A stretch of 64,000 nucleotides of DNA. Source: Gammaproteobacteria bacterium HGW-Gammaproteobacteria-15. GTDB lineage: Bacteria > Pseudomonadota > Gammaproteobacteria > Enterobacterales > Alteromonadaceae. The notes under the pieces were generated by a model that worked only from the letters and a program-made list of their open reading frames with translations, did no database searches and was not told the DNA's origin. Below, piece by piece: positions 27,522-34,923 of this stretch. How positions within the stretch are numbered: the first letter of the stretch is position 1; each line of letters begins with the position of its first letter. Made by a program: the position numbers and the translations under genes. The stretch is taken from positions 248,001 through 312,000 of the forward strand of contig PGZF01000003.1 of assembly GCA_002840125.1 (NCBI GenBank), read 5' to 3'.

Positions 27522-27887
27522 TTAAGCTTTGTTACTTAGTAAAAACGTGACTGCTAAAAAAGCTTCAAGCACTACAGCGACCAGAATGTGAGCTGTGGCT
27601 GAGCCAGACTGCCATTCTAAAATTCCGAGAGTCGCCAATATTAAACAGGTCAGACTCACCCCTTTAGCCAAAGCAAAGCGCGCTTTGGATGCTTCGGCAT
27701 TTCTGGCCAATAGCAGCATCAGAGCTATACCGGCGTAAAAAGCGGCAGCACGACGACTGACTAAACCAGCGCCATCTGAATACTGCACTCCCCATTGCGT
27801 TAACATTAGCTCAGGCGCGAACATCCATACCGCACCTAAACCAAATAACAGCACTGAGCTTAGTAGTGCTAAGTGCCGGAATGTCAT
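27522..27887 (-). CDS. Small four-helix membrane protein of unknown function
   Basis: The 121 residues contain four hydrophobic segments (about 5-25, 45-60, 72-90 and 97-117) separated by short loops, with APELMLTQWGV after the first helix and a basic SRRAAAFYAGI in the second. It may belong to one of the DUF4345-like small membrane families often found beside SDR genes; I cannot confirm this. Its ATG overlaps the stop of the upstream SDR gene by four bases, so the two are translated together. Confidence 0.7.
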   Translation of the reverse strand: MTFRHLALLSSVLLFGLGAVWMFAPELMLTQWGVQYSDGAGLVSRRAAAFYAGIALMLLLARNAEASKARFALAKGVSLTCLILATLGILEWQSGSATAHILVAVVLEAFLAVTFLLSNKA

Positions 27888-28714
27888 ACGCCGTCTTCGT
27901 TTGTATCCAGTTGTAGATTTTTACGCAGGCCTTTATCCAAGACTGAGGTTGGTGCAAACCGGCGCAGAAACCTGAGCTGACCTGCAGCTTTGCCAGCGGT
28001 ATAGCGCCTTTTTGGAGTAGCTGCCTGAGCTGCTGTAACCACTACCTCTGCCACGACATCCGGGCTATCTCCGCCTTCCATCGCTTGAGCCACCACTTTA
28101 GCCAGCTTGGCGCGGATCTGGTCATACTCTGGTAGTTTGGCATCAGGCTCGACGTTATTGGCCTCAAACTGAGTTTTGGTAAAGGCGGGTTCAATCACTG
28201 AAACCCTGATGCCACGAGTGCGTAATTCATGATCCAGAGCTTCCGAGTAACCCTCAACTGCGTGCTTGCTGGCTGCATAAAGTGCCACGTAAGGCATAGG
28301 TACAACACCAATGATCGACCCGATATTAATAATACGGCCATGGCCCTGACTGCGCATATGCGGCACGACAGCGCGAGTCATGCGGACAATGCCGAGGAAG
28401 TTCGTGTCAAAAATACTTTTCGCCTGTGCTATTGAGCTTTCTTCTGCTCCCGCTGGCGCAACGCCGAAACCTGCATTGTTAACCAGCAGATCGATGCGTC
28501 CCTCCCGCTGTATCAGTTTAGCAACCGCAGCTTCAACCGATGCGTCATCGGTCACGTCAAGCGCCAGCATTGGAAACGCCTTTCCGCCAGCCTGACCACC
28601 ACGTCGGCTGGTGCCATAGACAGTGTAGCCCGCAGCCTGAAGTTTAATGGCCGATGCTTCACCTATGCCCGACGAAGCGCCGGTTACAAGGGCTACAAGT
28701 TTATTTGATTTCAT
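27884..28714 (-). CDS. SDR oxidoreductase in the OYE cluster (first)
   Basis: A 276-residue classical SDR with TGASSGIG at 11-18, NNAG at 79-82, Ser133, Tyr146 and Lys150 (YAASK). The C-terminal extension beyond residue 230 includes a basic RFLRRFAPTSVLDKGLRK stretch, as in oxidoreductases acting on hydrophobic substrates. It is preceded by a second SDR 29 bases upstream and overlaps the small membrane-protein gene. Probable NADPH-dependent ketone or aldehyde reduction; substrate unknown. Confidence 0.88.
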   Translation of the reverse strand: MKSNKLVALVTGASSGIGEASAIKLQAAGYTVYGTSRRGGQAGGKAFPMLALDVTDDASVEAAVAKLIQREGRIDLLVNNAGFGVAPAGAEESSIAQAKSIFDTNFLGIVRMTRAVVPHMRSQGHGRIINIGSIIGVVPMPYVALYAASKHAVEGYSEALDHELRTRGIRVSVIEPAFTKTQFEANNVEPDAKLPEYDQIRAKLAKVVAQAMEGGDSPDVVAEVVVTAAQAATPKRRYTAGKAAGQLRFLRRFAPTSVLDKGLRKNLQLDTNEDGV

Positions 28715-28743
28715 GCCAACTCCTTAAATGTGCCACTTATTTA

Positions 28744-29526
28744 CTAAGCGGTTTTATATCGCTCTGCGGCTTCTGCTTGTTTAATGTCTGACAGCAGCGC
28801 CTGGCGTGTTGCATCCAGGTTATCCCAACGTTCAGCCTTGTGTAGTGGCGGTATGGTTACCTGCTCACGACGGTCAAAGCCAACCAAAGCTGCATCAACC
28901 AGTTCATCGACATGCATCATTTGGGAGAAATCACTGATATCGATACCGGCACGTTGCCAAATCTCGGTATAAGTACCGGCTGGCAGTACGGCCTGCACAT
29001 AGACGCCTTTCGCTGATAATTCCAGACTCATACCCTGAGACAGGAAAAGCACAAAGGCCTTAGTTGCACCATAGACCGACATACCAAACTCAGGAGCCAG
29101 GCCCACCACTGAACTAATGTTGACGATCGACCCTTTGCCAGCTTGTACCAACCGAGGCGCTATAGCTGCTGCCAGTCGTGTTAAGGCTGTGGTATTCAGG
29201 GCAATCAGTTGATCGATGCTGCTTGAGGTTTGCTGAATAAAACCACCAGACTGAGCTATGCCAGCGTTGTTAATCAGAGTATCGATACGGGAATCGTCTT
29301 GTAGCCGTTTTTCTACTTTGGCAAGGTCACTGGCGTTTGTCAGATCAGCCGGCAATACATCCACATTAATGCGGTAGTCTTGTCGTAAACCTGCTGCTAG
29401 CGCTTCCAGCCTGGCCTGGTCACGGGCAACCAGCACAAGATCATGGCCACGGCGGGCGAAGCGGTTTGCGTAGACAGCGCCAATACCAGTAGAAGCGCCA
29501 GTGATAAGAACGGAAGATGTGGTCAT
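28744..29526 (-). CDS. SDR oxidoreductase in the OYE cluster (second)
   Basis: A 260-residue SDR of the DltE/YqjQ-like type: TGASTGIG at 9-16 followed by the characteristic RRGHDLVLVARD, NNAG at 86-89, Ser139, Tyr152 and Lys156 (YGATK). An Arg after the second beta strand suggests NADP preference. It follows the OYE gene in the same direction. The paired SDRs differ enough in sequence to be distinct enzymes rather than a recent duplication. Confidence 0.88.
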   Translation of the reverse strand: MTTSSVLITGASTGIGAVYANRFARRGHDLVLVARDQARLEALAAGLRQDYRINVDVLPADLTNASDLAKVEKRLQDDSRIDTLINNAGIAQSGGFIQQTSSSIDQLIALNTTALTRLAAAIAPRLVQAGKGSIVNISSVVGLAPEFGMSVYGATKAFVLFLSQGMSLELSAKGVYVQAVLPAGTYTEIWQRAGIDISDFSQMMHVDELVDAALVGFDRREQVTIPPLHKAERWDNLDATRQALLSDIKQAEAAERYKTA

Positions 29527-29603
29527 ATATTTACTCTTAATTTAATAGTTGAAGATCGGCCGCGATAAGCGGTGCTTATTGAGTTTGTTGCCTGCCAGCG
29601 TTA

Positions 29604-30695
29604 TTACGCGCTGGCATCAGCAAGTGCCGGGTAATCGATGTAGCCCTTGGCGCCACCGCCGTACAGCGTTGTTGGGTCAAGTTCGTTTAAAGGTGCACCG
29701 CTTTTCAATCTTTCGACTAGATCGGGGTTTGAAATGAATGGACGTCCAAATGCAAACAAGTCAGCTTTATCTTCAGCCAACTGAGCGGAAGCTAGCTCAG
29801 TGTTATAACCGTTGTTAGCCAAGTAAGTATTTTTGAAGCGTTGGCGTAGTGAATCGTAATCAAAAGGCGTGACATCACGCGGGCCACCTGTAGCCCCTTC
29901 GACAACATGCAGATAAACCACACCCAGAGCACTAAGCTCACCGGCGACATAATCGTATTGTGGCTGCGGGTTAGTGCATGAAATTGCATTGGCCGGAGAG
30001 ACAGGGGAAATACGCACACCAGTGCGTTCAGCACCAATTGCTTTAATCACGGCCTGAGTCACTTCCAGCAACAGGCGGGCACGATTTTCAATGGAGCCAC
30101 CGTAAGCATCTGTGCGCTGGTTAGCACCGTCTTTGAGGAATTGCTCCAACAGGTAGCCATTGGCAGCGTGGATCTCAACGCCATCAAAACCTGCGGTTAT
30201 GGCATTGGCAGCCGCCTGGCGGAAATCTTCAATAATGCCCGGGAGTTCTTCAAGCGTCAAAGCTCGCGGTTCAGAGACATCATGAAAACCGTTATTAACA
30301 AAGGTTTTAGTTTCGGCGCGGATGGCTGAAGGGGCAACTGGGGCAGCACCACCCGGCTGTAAGTCAACATGAGATATCCGGCCTACGTGCCATAGTTGGA
30401 CGAATATTTTTCCACCTTTGGCATGTACTGCATCTGTCACTTTACGCCAGCCCTCGATTTGCGCCCGAGTGTAGATACCGGGTGTGTCCTGATAGCCCTG
30501 GGCTTGTGCAGAGATCTGTGTGGCTTCGGTAATAATCAGGCCAGCTGAAGCGCGCTGCGCATAATAGGTTGCGGCAAGCTCGCTTGGTACTAAGCCTGCT
30601 CCGGCACGATTGCGTGTTAGTGGCGCCATCACGATGCGATTGGCTAGTTCGAGCGAACCAAGGATGTAGGGTTGAAATAAATTAGCCTTTGTCAT
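29604..30695 (-). CDS. Old yellow enzyme family ene-reductase (NemA-like)
   Basis: This 363-residue FMN-dependent TIM-barrel protein should reduce activated C=C bonds, nitro compounds or electrophiles with NADPH. Hallmarks are Thr27 in MAPLTRNR, the substrate-binding pair His176/Asn179 followed by proton donor Tyr181 in HAANGY, and the late family motif DAYGGSIENRARLLLE. Length equals E. coli NemA. It is the first gene of the leftward cluster and faces a TetR gene across an operator-rich gap, the arrangement seen for nemR-nemA. The upstream part of the gene lies near the palindromes at 30732-30792. Confidence 0.93.
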   Translation of the reverse strand: MTKANLFQPYILGSLELANRIVMAPLTRNRAGAGLVPSELAATYYAQRASAGLIITEATQISAQAQGYQDTPGIYTRAQIEGWRKVTDAVHAKGGKIFVQLWHVGRISHVDLQPGGAAPVAPSAIRAETKTFVNNGFHDVSEPRALTLEELPGIIEDFRQAAANAITAGFDGVEIHAANGYLLEQFLKDGANQRTDAYGGSIENRARLLLEVTQAVIKAIGAERTGVRISPVSPANAISCTNPQPQYDYVAGELSALGVVYLHVVEGATGGPRDVTPFDYDSLRQRFKNTYLANNGYNTELASAQLAEDKADLFAFGRPFISNPDLVERLKSGAPLNELDPTTLYGGGAKGYIDYPALADASA

Positions 30696-30731
30696 GTTCT
30701 GGGTTTTCCATTTGGGTGCTGGGAATGGTTG

Positions 30732-30749
30732 TTATGATGACGATCATAA
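30732..30749. promoter_or_regulatory. Second inverted repeat in the TetR/OYE intergenic region
   Basis: TTATGAT (30732-30738) and ATCATAA (30743-30749) are perfect inverted halves separated by GACG. The halves resemble the core of the larger palindrome 14 bases to the right, so this may be a second, weaker binding site of the same repressor, closer to the OYE gene. Confidence 0.45.
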
Positions 30750-30762
30750 TCTAAAATGTCAA

Positions 30763-30792
30763 ATACTTTGATTATGATCATAATCAAAGTAT
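30763..30792. promoter_or_regulatory. 30-bp perfect palindrome, probable TetR operator
   Basis: The 15 bases ATACTTTGATTATGA are followed immediately by their exact reverse complement, with no spacer. It lies between the divergent OYE and TetR genes, 36 bases before the TetR start and 67 before the OYE start. TetR-family repressors normally bind palindromes in the gap next to their own gene and so control both directions. Assignment to this regulator is by position. Confidence 0.72.
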
Positions 30793-30828
30793 ACTTCGGC
30801 CATAATTTTGTGAGGAGATGCCGCAGAG

Positions 30829-31434
30829 ATGAAGGTGACAAAAGCACAGGTGCAGGAGAACCGTCAGCGTATTGTTGAAACGGCCTCAGTGTTGTTTCGC
30901 GAGCGCGGTTACGATGGCGTGGGCGTAGCCGAATTGATGGCTGCAGCTGGTTTTACCCATGGTGGCTTTTATAAGCACTTTGGCTCTAAAGCAGACTTGA
31001 TGGCTGAAGCAGCAGCCTGCAGCTTTGCGCAGTCGGCAGAGAAAACTGCGAACGTAGATATCGCCGACTTTGTGCAGCACTACCTGTCACGGCAGCATCG
31101 TGATGCGCCGGGCGAAGGTTGTACCATGGCTGCACTTTGCGCAGATGCCGCGCGTCAACCGGAATCTCTTAAGGAAACATTTGCGATCGGAATTGAAAAT
31201 CAGCTGGCAACCCTGGCACATGAAGATGCGGCCTTGAGCGAGAGTGCGCAGCGCGAAGCACGAGCCAGCAGAATAGAGACTCTTGCACAGGTCGTAGGTG
31301 CTATTGTGTTATCACGAGCCTGCCCGGATAGCTCTCCACTGGCGGATGAAATACTGCATGTTTGCCGAAGCCGGATCCTTAATCAGCTTGCAGACATAAA
31401 TTCAGATGTGAATAGCCATCACACTATTAAATAG
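30829..31434 (+). CDS. TetR/AcrR-family regulator
   Basis: A 201-residue regulator with an N-terminal TetR helix-turn-helix (about 12-58): GYDGVGVAELMAAAGFTHGG then FYKHFGSKADL. The C-terminal ligand domain is like the TetR_C of electrophile or quinone sensors. A Cys in GEGCTMAALCADAA (about residues 96-109) could sense thiol-reactive compounds, which would suit an OYE/quinone reductase cluster, but this is inference. It is divergent from the OYE gene and should repress it through the 30-bp palindrome. Confidence 0.9.
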   Translation: MKVTKAQVQENRQRIVETASVLFRERGYDGVGVAELMAAAGFTHGGFYKHFGSKADLMAEAAACSFAQSAEKTANVDIADFVQHYLSRQHRDAPGEGCTMAALCADAARQPESLKETFAIGIENQLATLAHEDAALSESAQREARASRIETLAQVVGAIVLSRACPDSSPLADEILHVCRSRILNQLADINSDVNSHHTIK

Positions 31435-31528
31435 TAAGACATAACCAGCTCAATTCTGCTCTGGTGCAATACGCGGTTTTTGTTTAGTGTGTTTGGCTTA
31501 ACTACTTACTTCACATGGCATCAAACCG

Positions 31529-32119
31529 ATGAAAAAAATGACCTTATTAAGTAGCCTGCTGTTGCCTTTTAGCCTGCAGACGCTTGCCCAAACTCCATCC
31601 ATTAAAGCTTTTGAGCAGTTTTTTCAGCAGTTAAGTGTGCAATGCGGCAAAGCCTATCCCGGTAAGCTGACACTGGCGCCAGAGGGTGACACTATGCTAA
31701 CCGGCACCGAGCTGTTAATTGTGCACTTTCGTGACTGTAATGAAACGCAGCTCAAGTTACCGTTCCATATTGAATTGGAAGCTACGCAAGGCTGGAACCG
31801 TTCGCGCACCTGGATCTATACCAAACATGCAGACAAACTGGAGTTACGTCACGATCATCGCACCAAAGACGGGCATGACGATAGTGTTACTATGTATGGC
31901 GGTTTTTCCTATGGTGAGGGTACAGCTATCCGGCAGGAGTTTCAGTCGTTAGAAAGAACAACAGAGTCCGGTTATTTTCGTGGCTGGCGCATTGAGATAG
32001 AGCCGGGCGTGCGTTACACCTACGGCACAGTGCGCGGCAGTGACTGGAGCTGGCGCATCGATTTTGATCTCAGCCAACCGTTAGCTGAATTGCCCCCAGC
32101 GCCGTGGGGGCATGAGTAA
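31529..32119 (+). CDS. Secreted protein of unknown function
   Basis: The 196 residues begin with a clear signal peptide (MKKMTLLSSLLLPFSLQTLA, cleavage near AQT). The mature part has two cysteines (in QCGKAYPG and FRDCNET) that could pair. It is beta-rich, with aromatic motifs RTWIYTKH, MYGGFSYGEGT and DWSWRIDF. I do not recognise a family; similar one-domain periplasmic proteins are common in Alteromonadales. It stands alone between the TetR gene and a converging small membrane protein. Confidence 0.75.
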   Translation: MKKMTLLSSLLLPFSLQTLAQTPSIKAFEQFFQQLSVQCGKAYPGKLTLAPEGDTMLTGTELLIVHFRDCNETQLKLPFHIELEATQGWNRSRTWIYTKHADKLELRHDHRTKDGHDDSVTMYGGFSYGEGTAIRQEFQSLERTTESGYFRGWRIEIEPGVRYTYGTVRGSDWSWRIDFDLSQPLAELPPAPWGHE

Positions 32120-32129
32120 GGTTTCTATC

Positions 32130-32150
32130 GGGGGCTTGTGCTAGGCCCCC
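32130..32150. terminator. Hairpin between converging genes
   Basis: GGGGGC (32130-32135) and GCCCCC (32145-32150) form a perfect 6-bp stem with a 9-base loop, between the stops of the secreted protein and the small membrane protein. No long T-run is present on either side. Confidence 0.4.
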
Positions 32151-32168
32151 TGTTATGCCGAACACCGC

Positions 32169-32390
32169 TTAATACTGGCGGTTACGGCGGTTGTCGCGCA
32201 CCAACCACCAGATCAGGTAGCCAACAATAATAACCGGCAACAGCGTAACCACTAATGAGATCCCTACGCCAAGAATAGCGCCGAAAACGCCGATAACAAT
32301 GGCAAAAATAGTCGCTGCCACAGCAAGTAAAGTAGGTAAGCAGTAAATACCTACCACAACTAACAAGATAATAACCAGGGTTCTGTTCAT
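32169..32390 (-). CDS. Small membrane protein (73 residues)
   Basis: ATG 32390, preceded by AAAAGGA, is chosen over the 14-codon longer frame. The product starts MNRTLVIILLVVVGIY and has two to three hydrophobic segments rich in Val, Ile and Gly, ending in the charged tail WWLVRDNRRNRQY. It resembles envelope-stress or phage-shock-type small membrane proteins in form only; no function can be assigned. Confidence 0.65.
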   Translation of the reverse strand: MNRTLVIILLVVVGIYCLPTLLAVAATIFAIVIGVFGAILGVGISLVVTLLPVIIVGYLIWWLVRDNRRNRQY

Positions 32391-32656
32391 AGTGTTGATC
32401 CTTTTAATGTTAAACATGCGGTGTTTTATCATTAAGCAATCAAGTGTTATGCCAGCATTTTTATCTTTTAAAATTAGTTTGTTAGGTGATTCCTGCTTAT
32501 AAGTTATAAACCGGCGGCCAATGTTTTAGCCGTTTTCACCATTAATTAGTAAGAATAAAAAATTGCTTCAATTTTTTGATTTAATTATCACTTGCTGCGC
32601 ATTCAAACTTTTTCTCCTTCGGTTACGACTCATTCGTTTTAACGGAGAGAATAATA

Positions 32657-33934
32657 ATGAAAAACCAACTGCTGACACTCACGCTATGCCTGCTTATATC
32701 CGGCTTCTCCACACTGACTGCTGCACAACAACTATTGTTGACTAACGGTACCTTGCTTGACCCCAGCGATAAGAGCTCGACCAAGCAACATTTGCTGCTG
32801 GACCAAAGCGGTATAATTGCCAGGTTAGATAGCATTCCGGCGGATTTTACCGGCCAGCAACTGGATATCAGTGGCAAGTTTGTTATTCCGGGGCTAATTG
32901 ATATGCACACCCATGCCTTTGGCAACCGCGCACCGCATAGTCAAAGTGAAACGATGGGGCCAGCGGCTGCGGCTCAAGTGGTTTTGCATGCCGGCGTGAC
33001 TGGCTTTGTGGATTTATTTGGTAATGAAGAACAGCTCTTTGAACATCGGCGGTTGCAGCATAGCGGGTTAATTGCCGGTGCAGATATTTATACCAGCTTG
33101 TCATGTTTAACTGCGCCTGGCGGGCATTGCTCTCAGTTTGGTAAAACACGCACCATTGCTAATGAAGATGAAGCAAAGCAGCACATTCGCGAGTTAGCCG
33201 CAAAACAAGCCGATGTAATCAAGCTGGTTAGTACCCTGGGTGGCAGGCTGCCATCGCTTTCGCCGGAGTTACTTAAAACTGCTGCGGATGAAGCGAGAAA
33301 ACAGGGCATTAAGACTATAGTGCATATCCATACGCTGGCTGATATCGACAGCGCTATCGCTGCCGGTGTCGATGCCATTACCCACTTGCCGGACGATGCC
33401 GTGATAACTGCTGATTTAGCACAACGCTTAGCTACATATAAGGTTGTTGTGATTCCAACTTTGGCCTGCGACACCGATGAATATGAATTTATGTTTTCTA
33501 ACGTACTGCAAGCCACGCTGGCACAAAAAGTCGCTGCCCCGCGAATTATCGCAGGCTATCAAAAAGCAGCCAGCGAGATGACGCCGCAGCAAAAACAACA
33601 GGCGAAACAAAGAATGGACAAATATTATCAATCGATTAAAAACCTGATTGCGGCAGATGTGGTATTGCTTACCGGCACAGATGCCGGCAACTACGGTACT
33701 TTGCAGGGCTTTACGGTGCATCGCGAAATGGAAAAGTTTGTTGCGGCCGGGCTAAGCAACTGGCAGGCATTAGCCAGTGCTACCAGCGCTGCCAGGCAAT
33801 TTCTGGCAAAGCCAGCGGGTCTGCAACCCGGCGCTCAGTCAAGTTTAGTGATCCTGAACGGCTCGCCAGTTGATAATATCAGCAACAGCCAGCAGATTTT
33901 CGCCGTTATTCATCAGGGGAAGCTGGTAAACTAA
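32657..33934 (+). CDS. Secreted metal-dependent amidohydrolase
   Basis: A signal peptide (ending TLTAAQQ, about residue 23) precedes a 400-residue amidohydrolase-superfamily barrel. Metal ligands visible are His84 and His86 in IDMHTHAFG, the probable carbamylated Lys in VIKLVSTLGG, further His in VHIHTLAD and THLPDDA, and the catalytic Asp in LLTGTDAGNYG. The N-terminal beta-sandwich strand starts LLLTNGTLLDPSD. It belongs to the imidazolonepropionase/prolidase-like group, often exported in this order of bacteria. Substrates may be peptides with proline or other cyclic amides. The AT-rich 224-base gap upstream (32433-32656) holds the promoters of this and the divergent membrane-protein gene. 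Confidence 0.87.
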   Translation: MKNQLLTLTLCLLISGFSTLTAAQQLLLTNGTLLDPSDKSSTKQHLLLDQSGIIARLDSIPADFTGQQLDISGKFVIPGLIDMHTHAFGNRAPHSQSETMGPAAAAQVVLHAGVTGFVDLFGNEEQLFEHRRLQHSGLIAGADIYTSLSCLTAPGGHCSQFGKTRTIANEDEAKQHIRELAAKQADVIKLVSTLGGRLPSLSPELLKTAADEARKQGIKTIVHIHTLADIDSAIAAGVDAITHLPDDAVITADLAQRLATYKVVVIPTLACDTDEYEFMFSNVLQATLAQKVAAPRIIAGYQKAASEMTPQQKQQAKQRMDKYYQSIKNLIAADVVLLTGTDAGNYGTLQGFTVHREMEKFVAAGLSNWQALASATSAARQFLAKPAGLQPGAQSSLVILNGSPVDNISNSQQIFAVIHQGKLVN

Positions 33935-34026
33935 CGCTGTTTGGCTAAATGAACTACATTCGGCAGTTGCTGGCAGCGTTTAGCCATTTCCACTGTTATA
34001 CGCCGTAGCAGGCTACAGGATTTCAC

Positions 34027-34401
34027 ATGAGGTATTTAATAGCATTGTCCATTTTTGTATCTTCTTACGCTTACTCTGCGGACACCAGGTGCGGTTGGCT
34101 TGAAAACCCGACACCTGCCAATGTCTGGCTGTCAGATAAAGACGGCAGCTGGACTATTTCTATACAAGGAGGCTATAGCGTTGATGATGAGTCAATGGCT
34201 CTGGCTTTCCTGGGCATGGAGAATAAGGATAATTTTGTTCGTACCAATAGAAACGGCGGTTTTAGCTGTGCCTGCTTAGTGGTAGATGTGAAAGCAGACG
34301 ATGGTTCAATCTCTAAAATCTATAAAGCTGAGCAGCTGTTATTAAAGCAATGCCTGGAAGATATTGCCATTACCCCGGTTATTCCTTTGCCTTTTAAGTA
34401 G
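34027..34401 (+). CDS. DUF4087-type secreted protein
   Basis: A 124-residue protein with a short signal peptide (ending YAYSAD). The mature part starts TRCGWLENPTPANVWLSDKDGSWTI, whose features match DUF4087: the RCGWLENPTP opening, a central GGY, and FSCACLVVD before a final cysteine (KQCLED). Four cysteines suggest two disulfides in the periplasm. Function is unknown. It is directly followed by the anmK remnant, whose ATG lies one base past its stop codon. Confidence 0.78.
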   Translation: MRYLIALSIFVSSYAYSADTRCGWLENPTPANVWLSDKDGSWTISIQGGYSVDDESMALAFLGMENKDNFVRTNRNGGFSCACLVVDVKADDGSISKIYKAEQLLLKQCLEDIAITPVIPLPFK

Positions 34402-34482
34402 ATGTTAAATCGAAAAATATTCAGTAACGCCCGCTCGGGTATATTGGGCGTAACAACCGGCAAAATTAGTTTTGCCGGTTAG
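34402..34482 (+). pseudogene. Remnant of a second anmK 3' end
   Basis: A 26-codon frame translates to four unrelated residues and then a close copy of the AnmK C-terminus (FSNARSGILGVTTGKISFA versus FSNAREGIPGVTMGKVSFA in the intact gene), followed by a stop. Over 21 aligned codons 15 residues are identical, and the DNA is roughly three-quarters identical to 26148-26210. The rest of anmK is absent. It is therefore a diverged gene end, separated from the intact gene by about 8.2 kb in the same orientation. It may be part of a vanished paralogue or the displaced original end after an insertion. Confidence 0.7.
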
Positions 34483-34511
34483 GGCAGGCTGCGGCCTTGC
34501 CCTTTGATTTT
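34481..34511 (+). terminator. Terminator after the DUF4087 gene and anmK remnant
   Basis: AGGGCA (34481-34486) pairs with TGCCCT (34498-34503), with an inner GGC-GCC extension, and is followed by TTGATTTT. It faces the converging EF-hand gene, whose stop lies in the same stretch. Confidence 0.5.
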
Positions 34512-34755
34512 AGTATTCCCACCAGCAGTCTTGCCACCAGTCTAAAAACTCGGCGAAGTCGATATAGCCGTTATTATTGGTGTCGATAAGCTTAAAGCCC
34601 TCTTCAACATGGCTTACTTTGGTTTTGGGGGCCAAAGCTGTAAGCAGTTCGATAAACTCGGTTAAATCAATCCGGCCATTGCCGTCACGGTCAAAAAAAT
34701 CGAAGTTGCTTTTTATTTCTGCTATTTGGGCTTCAGACAAACTTTCTGTATTCAC
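34510..34755 (-). CDS. Small EF-hand calcium-binding protein
   Basis: An 81-residue protein made almost entirely of two canonical EF-hands: loops DRDGNGRIDLTE (about 22-33) and DTNNNGYIDFAE (about 58-69), each with Asp/Asn at positions 1, 3 and 5 and Glu at 12. There is no signal peptide, so it is cytoplasmic. The acidic, Trp-rich tail DWWQDCWWEY is unusual. Paired EF-hands as in calmodulin suggest calcium sensing or buffering; no partner is evident nearby. Confidence 0.88.
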   Translation of the reverse strand: MNTESLSEAQIAEIKSNFDFFDRDGNGRIDLTEFIELLTALAPKTKVSHVEEGFKLIDTNNNGYIDFAEFLDWWQDCWWEY

Positions 34756-34890
34756 TGGTATAACCTTGTTGTTAATAAAATAGCGCTTCAGTGTACTGCG
34801 CGGCGAAATATCTGTCTATGCCATAAGCCTGCAGCACAGGAAGAGCAAGGGCAAGATAGCTGAAAGGGACTAAGCGACCACAGAATGAAA

Positions 34891-34915
34891 CCCCGGTGCC
34901 TGGTAAGCACCGGGG
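34891..34915 (-). terminator. Terminator of the discoidin/di-haem lipoprotein gene
   Basis: A perfect 9-bp GC-rich stem (34891-34899 with 34907-34915) with a 7-base loop lies nine bases beyond the stop codon; on the minus strand TTTCATT follows. A standard factor-independent terminator, though the T-run is short. Confidence 0.65.
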
Positions 34916-34923
34916 GCTTTATA

